Positions 1-9,094 are shown, counted from the stretch's first letter. The stretch is DNA of 38,922 nucleotides from an uncultured Porphyromonadaceae bacterium (GCA_937921035.1 CALEUL010000057.1:1-38922), one strand, 5' to 3'. Made by a program: numbers and translations. Notes: a model not told the origin generated them from the sequence alone.

Positions 1-27
1 TCTTCTCACCCCGACCCATTTAGGGTT

Positions 28-60
28 AAATGCTTGTAAGTCAGCGACTTACAAGCATTT
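28..60 (+). terminator. Perfect 15-bp hairpin at the left edge
   Basis: Positions 28-42 and 46-60 are perfectly complementary over 15 bp with a three-base AGC loop. Several T residues follow on the + strand and several A residues precede it, so it could end transcription from either side. It sits between whatever lies left of the window and the integrase gene. It could also be part of the attachment region, because the integrase begins only 47 bases later. Confidence 0.7.
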
Positions 61-72
61 TTCAAATTTAGC

Positions 73-90
73 CGGGACAAAAACGGGACA
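73..90 (+). repeat. Two CGGGACA direct repeats, possible recombinase arm site
   Basis: CGGGACA occurs at 73-79 and 84-90, spaced 11 bp start to start, about one helical turn, just upstream of the integrase gene. Helically phased direct repeats beside an integrase are typical of recombinase or excisionase binding sites. That role is inferred from position only. Confidence 0.3.
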
Positions 91-106
91 GGTCGTTTTA
101 ATCCCA

Positions 107-1369
107 ATGTCAAATCGTGCATTATTTAGCCGGATATGTCCGCTAAATAATGTTAAAAAAATGTGTTCACCAACGAACCAATCTCCCGATAATGGGAGAA
201 CCGGAGTGCAGATCAGCACTCTCAGCGGAGTAAGCTCTGCGTTCCAATATACGCCGCCAGTCTACCGCGAAACCGAGGGCTGCTCGTTCATCGAGTTCTA
301 TGCCTACGACCCCGAGCAGGGCAAGATGCGACGTAAACGAATTAAGACAAACCGAATAAAGGGTGTTGTCAAACGCCGACAGTATGTCCGGAATGTCATT
401 AAGCGACTCTGTGATCAATTAAGTCATGGCTGGAACCCTTGGATTGCCAAGGACACCTCGGACCTCTTTGTGTTCGAGGACGCATTAAGTCGCTACGAAG
501 CTCACATCGAGAAGATGCTGGCGAGTGGTTACTTTCGCAAAGAGACATACAACGGCTATAAGTCGTATGTCAAAATCCTACGAGAATACATCAAGAGCGG
601 CAATCCGCTTTATTACGTCTACCAGTTCGACCGGAAGTTCTGCGTCGCGTTCCTGGACTATGTATTCATCGACCGCGCCAACGGAGCGCAGACGAGGAAT
701 AATTATCTGAACTTTCTTCGGGTCTTTGCCGGGTTCCTCGTCGAGAAAGGTTACTTGCAGAGTCGGCCGACTGACGGTATCGCGCCCATCAGCAAAAGAC
801 TCTATAAGAAAGAACGGACGTGCATTCCTCTTGATGTAATCGGTAAACTTGCCGGCTACTGCAAGGAGCACGAGCCGCACTTTCTCTTAGCTTGCTACCT
901 CTTGTATTACTGCTTTATCCGGCCAGTTGAGATGACTCGCCTACGAGTGCGTGATTTCAACCTGAAAGCCGGTACTGTAACCATCCCTGCAGAGTGCAGT
1001 AAGAACAAGAAGAAGCAGACGATAACATTGCCAAAGAAAGTCATCCAGTATGCAATAGACCTTGGTGTGTTCTCTGCGCCCATGGATGACTTCATTTTCT
1101 CCTATAATCTGCGTCCGGGTCGATACGAGATAGACCCGAAGCATTTCCGAGACCATTGGGATAACCTTCGCAAGCCTCTCGGATTACACAAGGAATGGAA
1201 ATTTTACTCGCTCAAAGATACCGGGATAACCGCCATGCTGAAGGACAAGATGCCAACAATCGAAGTGAGAGACCAGGCGCGGCACTCGTCGCTTGCAATC
1301 ACGGAGATTTACACTGAGCACAGTGAGGATGTAAATCCTGAGATCTTCAACCTTGACGGCGCCCTTTAG
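107..1369 (+). CDS. int: Tyrosine recombinase (phage integrase)
   Basis: This 420-residue protein has the plan of Bacteroidetes phage and mobile-element integrases: an N-terminal arm-binding part, a SAM-like core-binding domain (about 120-225) and a C-terminal catalytic domain. Visible catalytic positions are R272 in IRPVEMTRL, K370 in YSLKDTG, H393 in ARHSSL and the nucleophile Y402 in IYTEH. The box II position that is normally H-x-x-R reads Y-x-x-K, a divergence also seen in other Bacteroidetes recombinases. It catalyses site-specific integration and excision of the prophage. It is the only confident + strand gene, and its stop overlaps the stop of the convergent tail-tip gene by 4 bp. The first 20-45 residues look poorly conserved, so a later ATG (M19) is possible. 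Confidence 0.93.
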   Translation: MSNRALFSRICPLNNVKKMCSPTNQSPDNGRTGVQISTLSGVSSAFQYTPPVYRETEGCSFIEFYAYDPEQGKMRRKRIKTNRIKGVVKRRQYVRNVIKRLCDQLSHGWNPWIAKDTSDLFVFEDALSRYEAHIEKMLASGYFRKETYNGYKSYVKILREYIKSGNPLYYVYQFDRKFCVAFLDYVFIDRANGAQTRNNYLNFLRVFAGFLVEKGYLQSRPTDGIAPISKRLYKKERTCIPLDVIGKLAGYCKEHEPHFLLACYLLYYCFIRPVEMTRLRVRDFNLKAGTVTIPAECSKNKKKQTITLPKKVIQYAIDLGVFSAPMDDFIFSYNLRPGRYEIDPKHFRDHWDNLRKPLGLHKEWKFYSLKDTGITAMLKDKMPTIEVRDQARHSSLAITEIYTEHSEDVNPEIFNLDGAL

Positions 1370-3255
1370 TCTTCTTCCAGAACCGGATAAAATTCGCCTT
1401 TTAATAACTGCGACATGCCATTTTCGGTAAATGTAGCAGTTATTTTTTCGCAAATGTACTTTTTGCCCTTGATGAAGAAAGTAGCTCGTGGATTTGGTAT
1501 TTCATTGGCAAGCCACGAGAATTTGAACTTTTGGCGGGCATTTATTTGAGGAAGTTGCGTTTTTGCGCTAACTTCTGAATTGATCGTGCCACCATGTAGA
1601 CGCATTGAGAAATTCTTACGATGATAGCTCTGCCAATCCTGAGCAATAATAACGCTGTCCACTATGGGAAAAGGAGTTTTTACAAAACTTATTATGGTTC
1701 CGTCCCAATAACCAACATATATTTCATCGTAGTAGCTCGAAGCACGCTCTGTTTTGCCCCGTGATATAGAAGAAGCCGGACCAGGCTGACTAATCGCCGA
1801 GGGGTCATAGTCAGGATTTGCACCCGGGCGTGTTCCGCTTGATGCTGCGTCCGAGTCTGATGAAGACTCGTCGAAGCTCGATGGATTAAGGAACAACATA
1901 TAACCCTTGTCATCATCCTTGTTTATGAATGTGTCCATGATGCAAGCCGGGACAAATTCAATTTCTTCCGTCTCTGTATCGTCCGTTTCAACGGTGCCAC
2001 TACCGAAGACATTTACAGGCTGTAAGACATATATCTGTGTATATACCGGGCGAGATACCCTATCCCCAAGGTATTCCGTACCGATTGAGCGAAACGCAAA
2101 ATATGTATCAACATTTTCAGCATATAATAAAGCGTTGAGCGTAGTTACACGAGGATCCCAGCCGTCGCCCATTTGCTCACCCCAATGCACACGGGTTATT
2201 TGTCCCGGTCTGACTGAGTCTTTACGTTTGTTTTTCTCCATGAGATCCGACAAGGTCTCATATTTCTTTATAGCACGACAGTTATTCACATACCAATCGC
2301 AAGAGTAGAAGCCTTGCATCGAATGGGAACATTCCTTGTATGCAAGGCGCTTCGCTGCGATATAATCGCAAGAAACATGTTCATCTTGCGAGACTTCCAC
2401 GCCATAACTGTCGACCACATCTTCGATATGCACCGGGGCGATTTTTTCGAGCTTTTTTTTCGAGAACGACATTTTCACAGCCTGGGCCTTATGGTCGAAG
2501 TCGAATTCGCACATGAGGAATAGCTCAAGTTTCTCAAAAAATTCCGAGACCGTCCACTCTGGAAGGACCTTTGCATATTCCGGCATGTACCATATTCCGG
2601 GAAGAGTGTTGCAAATTATGATATGACGCATCGGGCTCTGCTCCCATTCGGTAAAGTCATATTCATAACCTATGGCATCGCAAATTCTTTTGGCGATTAC
2701 AATAAGATATGGCTGCCATGAAAGCATTCTGTTTTCCGAGTCCCATGTATAGACATTTGACTCCAGGTTAACCCAGTTGTTAGGCACGGACGGCGAATTT
2801 TCGTTGACCCATGGCAATGCGACTTCGTTGGCTCCACTATCAATACCTTTCCATGCTTGAACCGGAGTTATTGTAGATTGGTCGGTAGTCGGGCCGCATC
2901 CGAGGTCCAATTCGGTTATAAACACATCCTCGAAAGGATTTGTAACCGTTTGAGCACAGCGACCCTCGGAGAATTGGCACTCGACATCCGTTTCAGAGAC
3001 TTTCACGACCGAAAGAGTGCCAAAGAGCGACGTTTTGCCACTTATAATAGAGCACTCGAAGTTAATTTTACTCTTTGTTACATCGGCTCGGTGGATTTGC
3101 CCGAAAATTTCTACATTTTCCGGGCAATCCTTCAGTGGAAAGGCCATCGAGAGAGTATAGCCGTCTCGGCCGAGGAATAGCCGATTTTCGGTTACATAAT
3201 CGAAAGAAAAGCCAGATTTCAGCATGGCTTTCTTGCCGTTTACGAGAATGATCAT
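1366..3255 (-). CDS. Tail-tip / baseplate-type structural protein
   Basis: The 629-residue product follows the tape measure gene directly (4-bp overlap), the place where siphophages encode distal tail or tail-associated (Tal-like) proteins. It has no signal peptide or membrane segment. Residues about 430-515 form a low-complexity Ser/Asp/Glu/Pro-rich stretch, probably a flexible linker between an N-terminal structural part and a C-terminal beta-rich part. Similar proteins of this size sit at this position in Bacteroides prophages, usually unnamed. The tail-tip role is inferred from order and size. It is the last gene of the tape-measure operon and converges on the integrase. Confidence 0.65.
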   Translation of the reverse strand: MIILVNGKKAMLKSGFSFDYVTENRLFLGRDGYTLSMAFPLKDCPENVEIFGQIHRADVTKSKINFECSIISGKTSLFGTLSVVKVSETDVECQFSEGRCAQTVTNPFEDVFITELDLGCGPTTDQSTITPVQAWKGIDSGANEVALPWVNENSPSVPNNWVNLESNVYTWDSENRMLSWQPYLIVIAKRICDAIGYEYDFTEWEQSPMRHIIICNTLPGIWYMPEYAKVLPEWTVSEFFEKLELFLMCEFDFDHKAQAVKMSFSKKKLEKIAPVHIEDVVDSYGVEVSQDEHVSCDYIAAKRLAYKECSHSMQGFYSCDWYVNNCRAIKKYETLSDLMEKNKRKDSVRPGQITRVHWGEQMGDGWDPRVTTLNALLYAENVDTYFAFRSIGTEYLGDRVSRPVYTQIYVLQPVNVFGSGTVETDDTETEEIEFVPACIMDTFINKDDDKGYMLFLNPSSFDESSSDSDAASSGTRPGANPDYDPSAISQPGPASSISRGKTERASSYYDEIYVGYWDGTIISFVKTPFPIVDSVIIAQDWQSYHRKNFSMRLHGGTINSEVSAKTQLPQINARQKFKFSWLANEIPNPRATFFIKGKKYICEKITATFTENGMSQLLKGEFYPVLEED

Positions 3256-6200
3256 TTTTTACGTTTCGACTTAGGTGTAACATTATCCATCAGGCGCGAG
3301 TATTCGTCCTGGGCCTGTTTAATTCCATGGTCGCCCGTAACCGTGTTGACCGTAACGAAAGGCTCGTTTAGACGTTCGACGAGAGCGCCGACGGCCTGAG
3401 AGTTCTGGGCGAAGGCAGCCACCATGAGGGCGCCCTGGTTATCGTCTTCGGCGATACGGGCGAGCGAGTCGTTGGCTCTGATGGAGCGCGACACGTCCTC
3501 GGGCTTAAGCGATCCAATCGTGTTGGTTCGCTGTGCCCGGTCAAGAGCCTCGATCATCGGCCGAGCGACAGGGTTGGCGAGGAGTTTCTGCGAAGCCACC
3601 CATTCGCCGGCATGAACGATGCCCGCAGGTTCGTCGACGGCACCTGGTTTCGTAAATCCACCTTTTGAATAGCCCTGTGCTTCCGAAGCCTGTTGCTGCT
3701 TCTTGATAGCTGCAATCTGAATTGCACCGGCAGCGACAGCCATGGCTGCCGCGATAGGAGCGAGGATATAACCGACGACGGGTATTGCGGCAGCAGAACC
3801 GTATGCCGAAAGAGCGTTTTGTGCGGTCTGAGCCACTGCCTGAATAACTTGCATGGCGAACATCTTTTTATTAGCTTCATTCTTCGCCTTGGCAAGTTCC
3901 TTCTCTTTCTGCTTTTCGAGCTTGGCAACTTTGTATGAATTGCCCTGTGCCATTTCAATTTCGCGGTCATATCGTTTCTCGATTTTAGCCGTCTGAATTT
4001 CGAGCTCGGCCTGGATCAGCGTAGAAAGACCCGAGAAGATTGAAGACATCCCCGATGTTAGAGTTCTGAGAGTCCCGGTCAAGGCCTGTCCGCCGTCGCC
4101 ATTGAGCCATTCAAGAGAAGAGTCGACTGATTTCTGCATCGAGTTGCGAGTGTCTTCCTCGGCAAGAAGTCCGTATTGTCGTTGTAAGGCAAGTTTCGCT
4201 TGTTGGAAAGCTTCCTCGATACGCAGTCTTTCCTCGGCATTGTTACCAGCTGCACGAATTTCGGCATTATAGACTTCTGTTAGCGCCGCAATGTCGTTGT
4301 CATAGGCCGCTTGTTTCTCATCTGCATTAAGGCCGAAGTATTTATCCTTGAAAGAGGCGAGTTTCCGTTCATGCTCGGCCTGTTTACTTTCATATTCTTG
4401 CTGATGACGTTGGGCAGCCCTAAGCCGAGCGTCGAGATACTGCTGCTCTGCTTTCCGTCGGTCTTCGGTTCCTTCCTTTGTGAGTTCGACAAGACGGCGC
4501 AAATGTTCGAGCTCGGCGAGTTCAACGGACTCGTTGTAGACATCTTCGACATTCTGACGTTCTTCCGCAGACATATTGCCGACTTCGAGCCTGGCAACGA
4601 AAGCTTCGCGCAGTCTTGCGAGGCTATCGTTGTAGTCCTGGGTCTCCTCGGCTATGAGTTGACTGTTTTGGGCTTTGGTTTGCTTATTAACCGCTTCCCA
4701 ATAGTCCGCTTGAATTGAAAGATGTTCGTTAGCCGAGAGGTCAGTCCGTTCCCGCAACATGTTGTAATAATTTACAGCAATTTCGTTCATGCGCTGAGTA
4801 TATGTCTCATAGTCCGATTCGCCTTTGGCATAGGAGATGCGAGCGACGGCCTCCGCACGTTCTCGAGCTGCTTTCTCTATTGCAAAGCGGTCATGAGTAG
4901 TATCGCCCGGAGGTAAGACTGTTGGCTCTATGGTCGGTGTTGTTGTCGTTGTTGTAGACGCAGTAAATGGATTAAGAGATGCGACTTCTGTAGCATAGTC
5001 TCTCATCATCTGCTGTGCTCGAGCTTCAAGTGCATCCGCATATTGGTCCCATTTAGCCTTGTTCCTGTCATATACGGCATCATAAGCTTCATCCCAGCTC
5101 AGATGGTCCCACGATGGCAGATATTTAAGGTTTTCTATAAACTCATAAAGATTGTCTCCATTAGTTATACCCTCGCCATTGAGGCCTTTTTCGCGGGCTT
5201 CATTGGCTTTCTTTGCAAGGTCCAGAGCTTGCTGTCTCTTGGCCTCCATCAGAATTTGCTGATAGATTGAATTACAGTAATCGTTACCCTTCGAAGTCAG
5301 AGTCTCATACCACTCTTTAAGTGTAGAGCATGTACCGAAGAAGCCACCATACTTTTCATTAAGCTGCTGAATTAACTGCTGCTCCTGGCTTTTAGTACCG
5401 TTGAATGTTTGTAGAGTATTGATGTTCTGCTGAAGGATAGCTCTTTCCTCGGCCAAACGGATGTTTGCTTCTTCCTGGCCCTTTTTAAGTGTGTCAAGGT
5501 CAACTGTTAAATCTTCCACCTCATCGCCAAAAGACTTGAATGCTACTAAAGCAACAGTTATAGCCGTAAGTATAGCACCCCAAGGCGTTGCAGCCATAGC
5601 AGCTGAGAATGCCTTTTGAGCCATAATCGCCTTACTGGTTTGTCCTGTAAGGCGGAAATAAACAAGCCGTAAGCCTTCGGTTACCAAGGTAAGGGTCTTT
5701 GTAGCTTTTGACTCAAGGACGAGGTAGCCATAGTGAATTGTATCAATGGCGTTACGAATTTTCTTGATGATGATTTCCTTACTGAGAACGATGTGATAAG
5801 CAGCTACCGCTGCCGTGAGAGCAATGATGGCAGCCTTATGTTCGGCTACGAAGCGTATTGTTATGAGCAATCCCCTCATTATAGCCGAGCCAGTTGTCAG
5901 GAAATGCTTCATAAGAGGGTATAACCGCTCGCCGAGTTCCACTTTCAGTTCGTTAGCGCGGTTCTTGCATTTTTCAAGAGCTGCCGCTACCGTGTCATTT
6001 TGAACAGAGAATTCATTTCCGACTGACGTGCCTTCGCGAAATGCAGCGGCGGCAGCCTCTTGCTGAGCTCTAACATCGTCTATGTGAATAGCGAGGGTAG
6101 AAAGTGAAGCGATGGCACGAGAACCGTTTTCGCCCATGTCTTTGAACATCGGAGAGAGTACATCCATGCCGCCGGCCTTATTGAGAGCGTCGAGGAATTC

Positions 6201-7325
6201 AAGTAAAGCTCCGTTTGCATCAGTACGAAGCTTTTCCGCAAAAGACTCGACTTCAAGTCCTGCGACTTTAGCATATTTGGCAGGATCCTGCATCATTCTG
6301 ACAAGGACCTGCGAAATTGCCGTGGATGAAGCCTCGACAGCCATGGCATTACTGTCAAGAACTGCTCCGAGTCCCATTATTTGGTCGATAGTCATTCCGG
6401 CTTGTGCGCCAACACCTCCCATTCTTTCTGCAAAGTTGGTAAGATATGGAGCGGAAGCGCGGCAGTTCTGCGAGAGTTCATTTACAACCGAGCCAACTTT
6501 CAAAAGAGATTGTTCGGTTCCATAGATATTTTCGATGCCGAACACGCCGGTCAATTTTGAAAGAGTGAGGGTAGCTCCGTCGCCAAGGTCATCGAGAGCG
6601 ACATTGATTTGGTCTGCGGCTCTCACATAACCGAGGACATCTTCTTTAGATGTCTTACCAAGACGCCCGGCTTCTTGGGCGAGTTGATTTAGGCCCTCGC
6701 GGGTGGTGCGAGTGTCCATTTTTTTAAATTCCTCGTTCAGGTCTTCGACTTGCTCAGCCGTCATTCCCGTAAATTTGCGGACATTCGCCAGCTCTTGGTC
6801 CATCGATGCGTATGCGTCGACATATTCTCGCAGAGAGCTGACGGCAGCGTCATATCCCTTCGTCAGAAGGTCTATTGCCGGCCATGTATCTTCTGCCCAA
6901 CTCTTAAATCGGGCCCAAAGAGATTGTCCCCCTTCAAGCTCGTTGTTAAGTTCAGCAATGCGCCCCTTAACGAGTTCTATTTGGTCGGCATACTTGTGCC
7001 ATTGTTCCGAGTTTGGCTTAGTCATGGAGAGTTCACGCTGGAGATATTTCAGCGCGTTACGCAGTCCATGAATTGAAGTGTTGCCAAGGTCGTTGAGAAC
7101 AATACCCGTTCCCTTCGCAGCTGACTCGGTCTTATTAAGTTCTTTAGTAACTCGGTCGAGTTCGTGTCTTAGCTTGTTGGCCGACTTTTTATCGCCTGCG
7201 GCCATGGCTGTTTGAAGCTGCTTGTCGAGGTCTTCGGCTTTTTTGCGAAGCCTGTCCATTGCGGACTCGGCCTGTTCGCCGTTGACGAAAAGACTGACAG
7301 TCGCTTTATCGTTAATATTGCTCAT
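3252..7325 (-). CDS. Phage tail tape measure protein
   Basis: The 1357-residue protein matches the TP901-type tape measure plan. It has an N-terminal coiled coil (about 20-110), then a conserved core (about 150-480) with the motif-like stretches SMDQELANVRKFTG and AQEAGRLGKTSKEDVLGYV. Three hydrophobic segments follow (about 540-565, 590-615, and near 1205-1235), separated by long charged coiled coils rich in Glu, Ala, Arg and Gln. Tape measures set tail length and are expelled into the host envelope. I chose the ATG at 7325 (MSNINDK) over the one at 7346, because 7346 lies inside the -7 box of the late promoter just upstream. It overlaps the next gene by 4 bp. No sheath gene is seen, so a long noncontractile tail is likely. 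Confidence 0.93.
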   Translation of the reverse strand: MSNINDKATVSLFVNGEQAESAMDRLRKKAEDLDKQLQTAMAAGDKKSANKLRHELDRVTKELNKTESAAKGTGIVLNDLGNTSIHGLRNALKYLQRELSMTKPNSEQWHKYADQIELVKGRIAELNNELEGGQSLWARFKSWAEDTWPAIDLLTKGYDAAVSSLREYVDAYASMDQELANVRKFTGMTAEQVEDLNEEFKKMDTRTTREGLNQLAQEAGRLGKTSKEDVLGYVRAADQINVALDDLGDGATLTLSKLTGVFGIENIYGTEQSLLKVGSVVNELSQNCRASAPYLTNFAERMGGVGAQAGMTIDQIMGLGAVLDSNAMAVEASSTAISQVLVRMMQDPAKYAKVAGLEVESFAEKLRTDANGALLEFLDALNKAGGMDVLSPMFKDMGENGSRAIASLSTLAIHIDDVRAQQEAAAAAFREGTSVGNEFSVQNDTVAAALEKCKNRANELKVELGERLYPLMKHFLTTGSAIMRGLLITIRFVAEHKAAIIALTAAVAAYHIVLSKEIIIKKIRNAIDTIHYGYLVLESKATKTLTLVTEGLRLVYFRLTGQTSKAIMAQKAFSAAMAATPWGAILTAITVALVAFKSFGDEVEDLTVDLDTLKKGQEEANIRLAEERAILQQNINTLQTFNGTKSQEQQLIQQLNEKYGGFFGTCSTLKEWYETLTSKGNDYCNSIYQQILMEAKRQQALDLAKKANEAREKGLNGEGITNGDNLYEFIENLKYLPSWDHLSWDEAYDAVYDRNKAKWDQYADALEARAQQMMRDYATEVASLNPFTASTTTTTTPTIEPTVLPPGDTTHDRFAIEKAARERAEAVARISYAKGESDYETYTQRMNEIAVNYYNMLRERTDLSANEHLSIQADYWEAVNKQTKAQNSQLIAEETQDYNDSLARLREAFVARLEVGNMSAEERQNVEDVYNESVELAELEHLRRLVELTKEGTEDRRKAEQQYLDARLRAAQRHQQEYESKQAEHERKLASFKDKYFGLNADEKQAAYDNDIAALTEVYNAEIRAAGNNAEERLRIEEAFQQAKLALQRQYGLLAEEDTRNSMQKSVDSSLEWLNGDGGQALTGTLRTLTSGMSSIFSGLSTLIQAELEIQTAKIEKRYDREIEMAQGNSYKVAKLEKQKEKELAKAKNEANKKMFAMQVIQAVAQTAQNALSAYGSAAAIPVVGYILAPIAAAMAVAAGAIQIAAIKKQQQASEAQGYSKGGFTKPGAVDEPAGIVHAGEWVASQKLLANPVARPMIEALDRAQRTNTIGSLKPEDVSRSIRANDSLARIAEDDNQGALMVAAFAQNSQAVGALVERLNEPFVTVNTVTGDHGIKQAQDEYSRLMDNVTPKSKRKK

Positions 7326-7345
7326 AGTTGTGGAGAGAATTTGCA

Positions 7346-7380
7346 CAAAGCTACGAGCAAAAAGTCAGCCTCTAAAAGAC
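7346..7380 (-). promoter_or_regulatory. Late promoter of the tape-measure operon
   Basis: On the - strand GTCTTTTA (7380-7373), 19 bases, then TAGCTTTG (7353-7346). The second box fits the Bacteroidetes -7 element TAnnTTTG. The first replaces the usual -33 TTTG and is shared, at identical spacing, by four other promoters in this window. It leads into the tape measure ATG at 7325. Confidence 0.85.
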
Positions 7381-7383
7381 GAA

Positions 7384-7413
7384 AACGCCACGGCTAAAGT
7401 ATGCCGTGGCGTT
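7384..7413 (-). terminator. Hairpin terminator after the 72-aa gene
   Basis: AACGCCACGGC (7384-7394) pairs perfectly with 7403-7413 over 11 bp around an 8-base loop. It lies just past the stop of the 72-aa gene and just before the tape-measure promoter. A T-rich run follows on the - strand. It insulates the tail operon from upstream transcription and could work in both directions. Confidence 0.75.
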
Positions 7414-7417
7414 ATAT

Positions 7418-7636
7418 TTAACTATCCCAATAGTATTTGGTTGTTCTTTGTCTGTTACGTTTTCCTTTCCCGAACCATGGGAGACCGCCGTTGTTGCTCT
7501 CTCGAGCACGGCGAGCGGCGCGGCGAAGCTGACGGCGGCGTTCAGCTGTCAATTCGCCAGAAGTGGCAGATGGCGGAGGCAATTTAATTGCGCTCATGAC
7601 CACGATTGCGAGTAATATGAAAATTATAGTTCCCAT
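7418..7636 (-). CDS. Small membrane protein with basic tail, unknown function
   Basis: I place the start at 7636, giving 72 residues. Residues 1-17 form one hydrophobic transmembrane or signal-anchor helix (IIFILLAIVVM). The rest is a Pro-containing linker and a strongly basic stretch rich in Arg and Ala (RRRQLRRAARRAR), ending KYYWDS. The open frame continues upstream to 8443, but that part translates the GC-rich noncoding region and has no protein character. A -7-like box lies at 7647-7654 and a terminator follows, so it looks like a single-gene unit. A small anchored protein next to tail genes could act at the envelope, but no family is recognised. Confidence 0.6.
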   Translation of the reverse strand: MGTIIFILLAIVVMSAIKLPPPSATSGELTAERRRQLRRAARRARESNNGGLPWFGKGKRNRQRTTKYYWDS

Positions 7637-7646
7637 GATGTACCAC

Positions 7647-7681
7647 AAATATACAAAAAATTTTCCAATACGACAAGTTAT
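7647..7681 (-). promoter_or_regulatory. Possible host-type promoter for the 72-aa gene
   Basis: TATATTTG (7654-7647 on the - strand) fits TAnnTTTG. Upstream at -33 there is only a CTTG-like element, not the GTCTTTTA of the late promoters. The start codon at 7636 would follow the start site by only a few bases. Confidence 0.45.
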
Positions 7682-7691
7682 TAACATTAAA

Positions 7692-7729
7692 AGTCTTTTC
7701 AGGGCATTTTCAAGGGCAGATAAAAGACT
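7692..7729. repeat. Inverted AGTCTTTT / AAAAGACT pair
   Basis: AGTCTTTT (7692-7699) and AAAAGACT (7722-7729) form an 8-bp inverted repeat, 22 bp apart. Each arm carries the core of the late-promoter upstream box, but neither has a TAnnTTTG box 19 bases away. It may be a binding site for the same factor without a promoter, or a simple stem-loop. Confidence 0.35.
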
Positions 7730-7859
7730 GAAATTCAGCGACGGTTTCATGCTCTCGGAGCGGAGATTTTTACAATTTTCTACGATTTTCCAGTAGTCGA
7801 AATCGTAACAAGCTGATAAATCAGCGATTAAAAAGGGGTAAAGGGGAAATTTTTCCTCT

Positions 7860-9090
7860 TTTCTGTCAGAAGACCCCCCGCCCGCCCTATGGAGCGCAGA
7901 CCTTGCCCCTCTTTTCGATTTTTCGGAATATGCCGTGCGGTAGTGCGCCTTTGGGGGAAAATCCCCCCGAACGACAGCGAGAGGCGCACGGTATTGCGGC
8001 CATTGTGCGAGCCATGCCACTTCATGAGGGGCAAAGGCTCGTGCATGGCCACCGCTCTGCCCTTTGTGGGCGGTAAAACGGCTCGGCATGGAGTGAGGGG
8101 CGCATGAGCGTAGCGGAGTCAGCCATCGGAGCAGAGGGATGGAGTGTGTGTCGGTGCATAGGAGCGAGGCCGCAGGCCCACAGCGCCGGAAGCACGGCCT
8201 CACAGGGCGAGAGGGAAGATGAGTGCGCGTATGTCGGCTTGCCCGGCATTGGCGCACGAGAGAGGCCAGCCCCGTGAGGTGGTGCTGACAGCGCCGTGAG
8301 CGACATGCTCCGTGTAGTGGGCGCAGACCACTACAAACACTCTCCAGAGTGGAGCGGAGATGAGCTGACGCAGTGGAGCGTGAGCGTGCCACTCTGCCCA
8401 TGCCGAGGGGCCTGGGGTGGGCCAAGGGCGGCGTTAATGTCATGGCAGCATAGGGATAGAGTGAGCCATGGGTTAGCGGCCTGTTGTGCGGTGGAGTGAG
8501 AGTGAAACAGCCATGCAGGAACGACCGGTAATAGTGTGTTGAGAGAACGGAATGAAGGGTCGAGGTGAGGACTGTCCGCAGGGCAGTCTCACCTCAGCCC
8601 ATAATGTAGTGGGAGCGACACTCTATGAAGGGAGAGGGCACGGCTACTGAACGCGGGCGCAGCCCCCACTCGTCCGTACATAAGGCCGCCCCACGGCCAC
8701 TATCCCGGGAGGGCCATGACGTGCGCCGCCCGATGCCGCAGGAATAGGCCGGAATGGGAGCTTGGGGCGTGGGCGGGGACAAAGGAGCGCGACGCTATGG
8801 GACGGCAGCATAAGGAGACCACATCAGCGGGAGAAGCCTCAGGAGTGTAAGCGGTGTAACGAGTGAACCGTCCATGCAGGAGAGAGAGCAGCGCGGTGTT
8901 GAGTATGACGAGCGGAACAGACAGCGAACGACCGCAGGGCGTCGCCGCCTGTTCTTAGCGAGGAAGGAGCGACACGGCGCGATGAACGGGCATAGACAGA
9001 GAACGTGGGCGCAGCCCCGACACGGCTTTCATGTAAGAGGCCCCGCTGATGCGGTCGACTGGCAGGGCCGGACCGAGCGTCGCGCTCGTA
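7860..9090 (+). ncRNA. Large GC-rich structured noncoding region, candidate giant RNA
   Basis: About 1.2 kb here has no credible protein gene on either strand and a base composition unlike its neighbours. The + strand is purine-rich (42 of 60 bases in 8881-8940), as in many structured RNAs, so + is my guess for the transcribed strand. Strong stems include 7944-7951 with 7982-7989 enclosing a GGGGG/CCCCC stem, 8011-8017 with 8043-8049, 8313-8320 with 8328-8335, and a 12-bp bulged stem around 8562-8597. GGGCGCAG and CCGCAGG elements recur at the tips of stems. Large ornate RNAs such as GOLLD and ROOL are known in phages, but I cannot assign this one to a family. Alternatively it is read through from the RT gene on the - strand. 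Confidence 0.5.
8440..9090 (+). repeat. Two diverged ~355-bp tandem modules
   Basis: Blocks recur in the same order with steady spacing: GCAGCATA at 8445 and 8805, CCATGCAGGA at 8511 and 8872, GTGTTGAG at 8536 and 8896, CCGCAGGGC at 8576 and 8932, GAGCGACAC at 8613 and 8967, and GAACG(C/T)GGGCGCAGCCCC at 8649 and 9001. Offsets shrink smoothly from 361 to 352. Sequence between blocks has diverged, while equivalent stems remain (8562-8597 versus about 8925-8953). A weaker third copy may lie at about 8090-8440, where GAGCGACA (8298) and GGGCGCAG (8319) recur in order. Confidence 0.7.
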
Positions 9091-9094
9091 CCGC

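Noticed and set aside
1..20. tRNA 3' end at the window start
   Set aside because: Only about ten bases could belong to it, too few to identify a tRNA.
5525..6250. CAAAAGAC strings near 5526 and 6233 and at about 795, as further late promoters
   Set aside because: They are inside coding genes, have C instead of T at the first place and no TAnnTTTG 19 bases away.
7637..8443. N-terminal extension of the 72-aa gene to 341 residues
   Set aside because: The added part is Arg/Ser/His/Pro-rich translation of the structured region, with stems and repeats inside it, and a promoter-like box precedes 7636.
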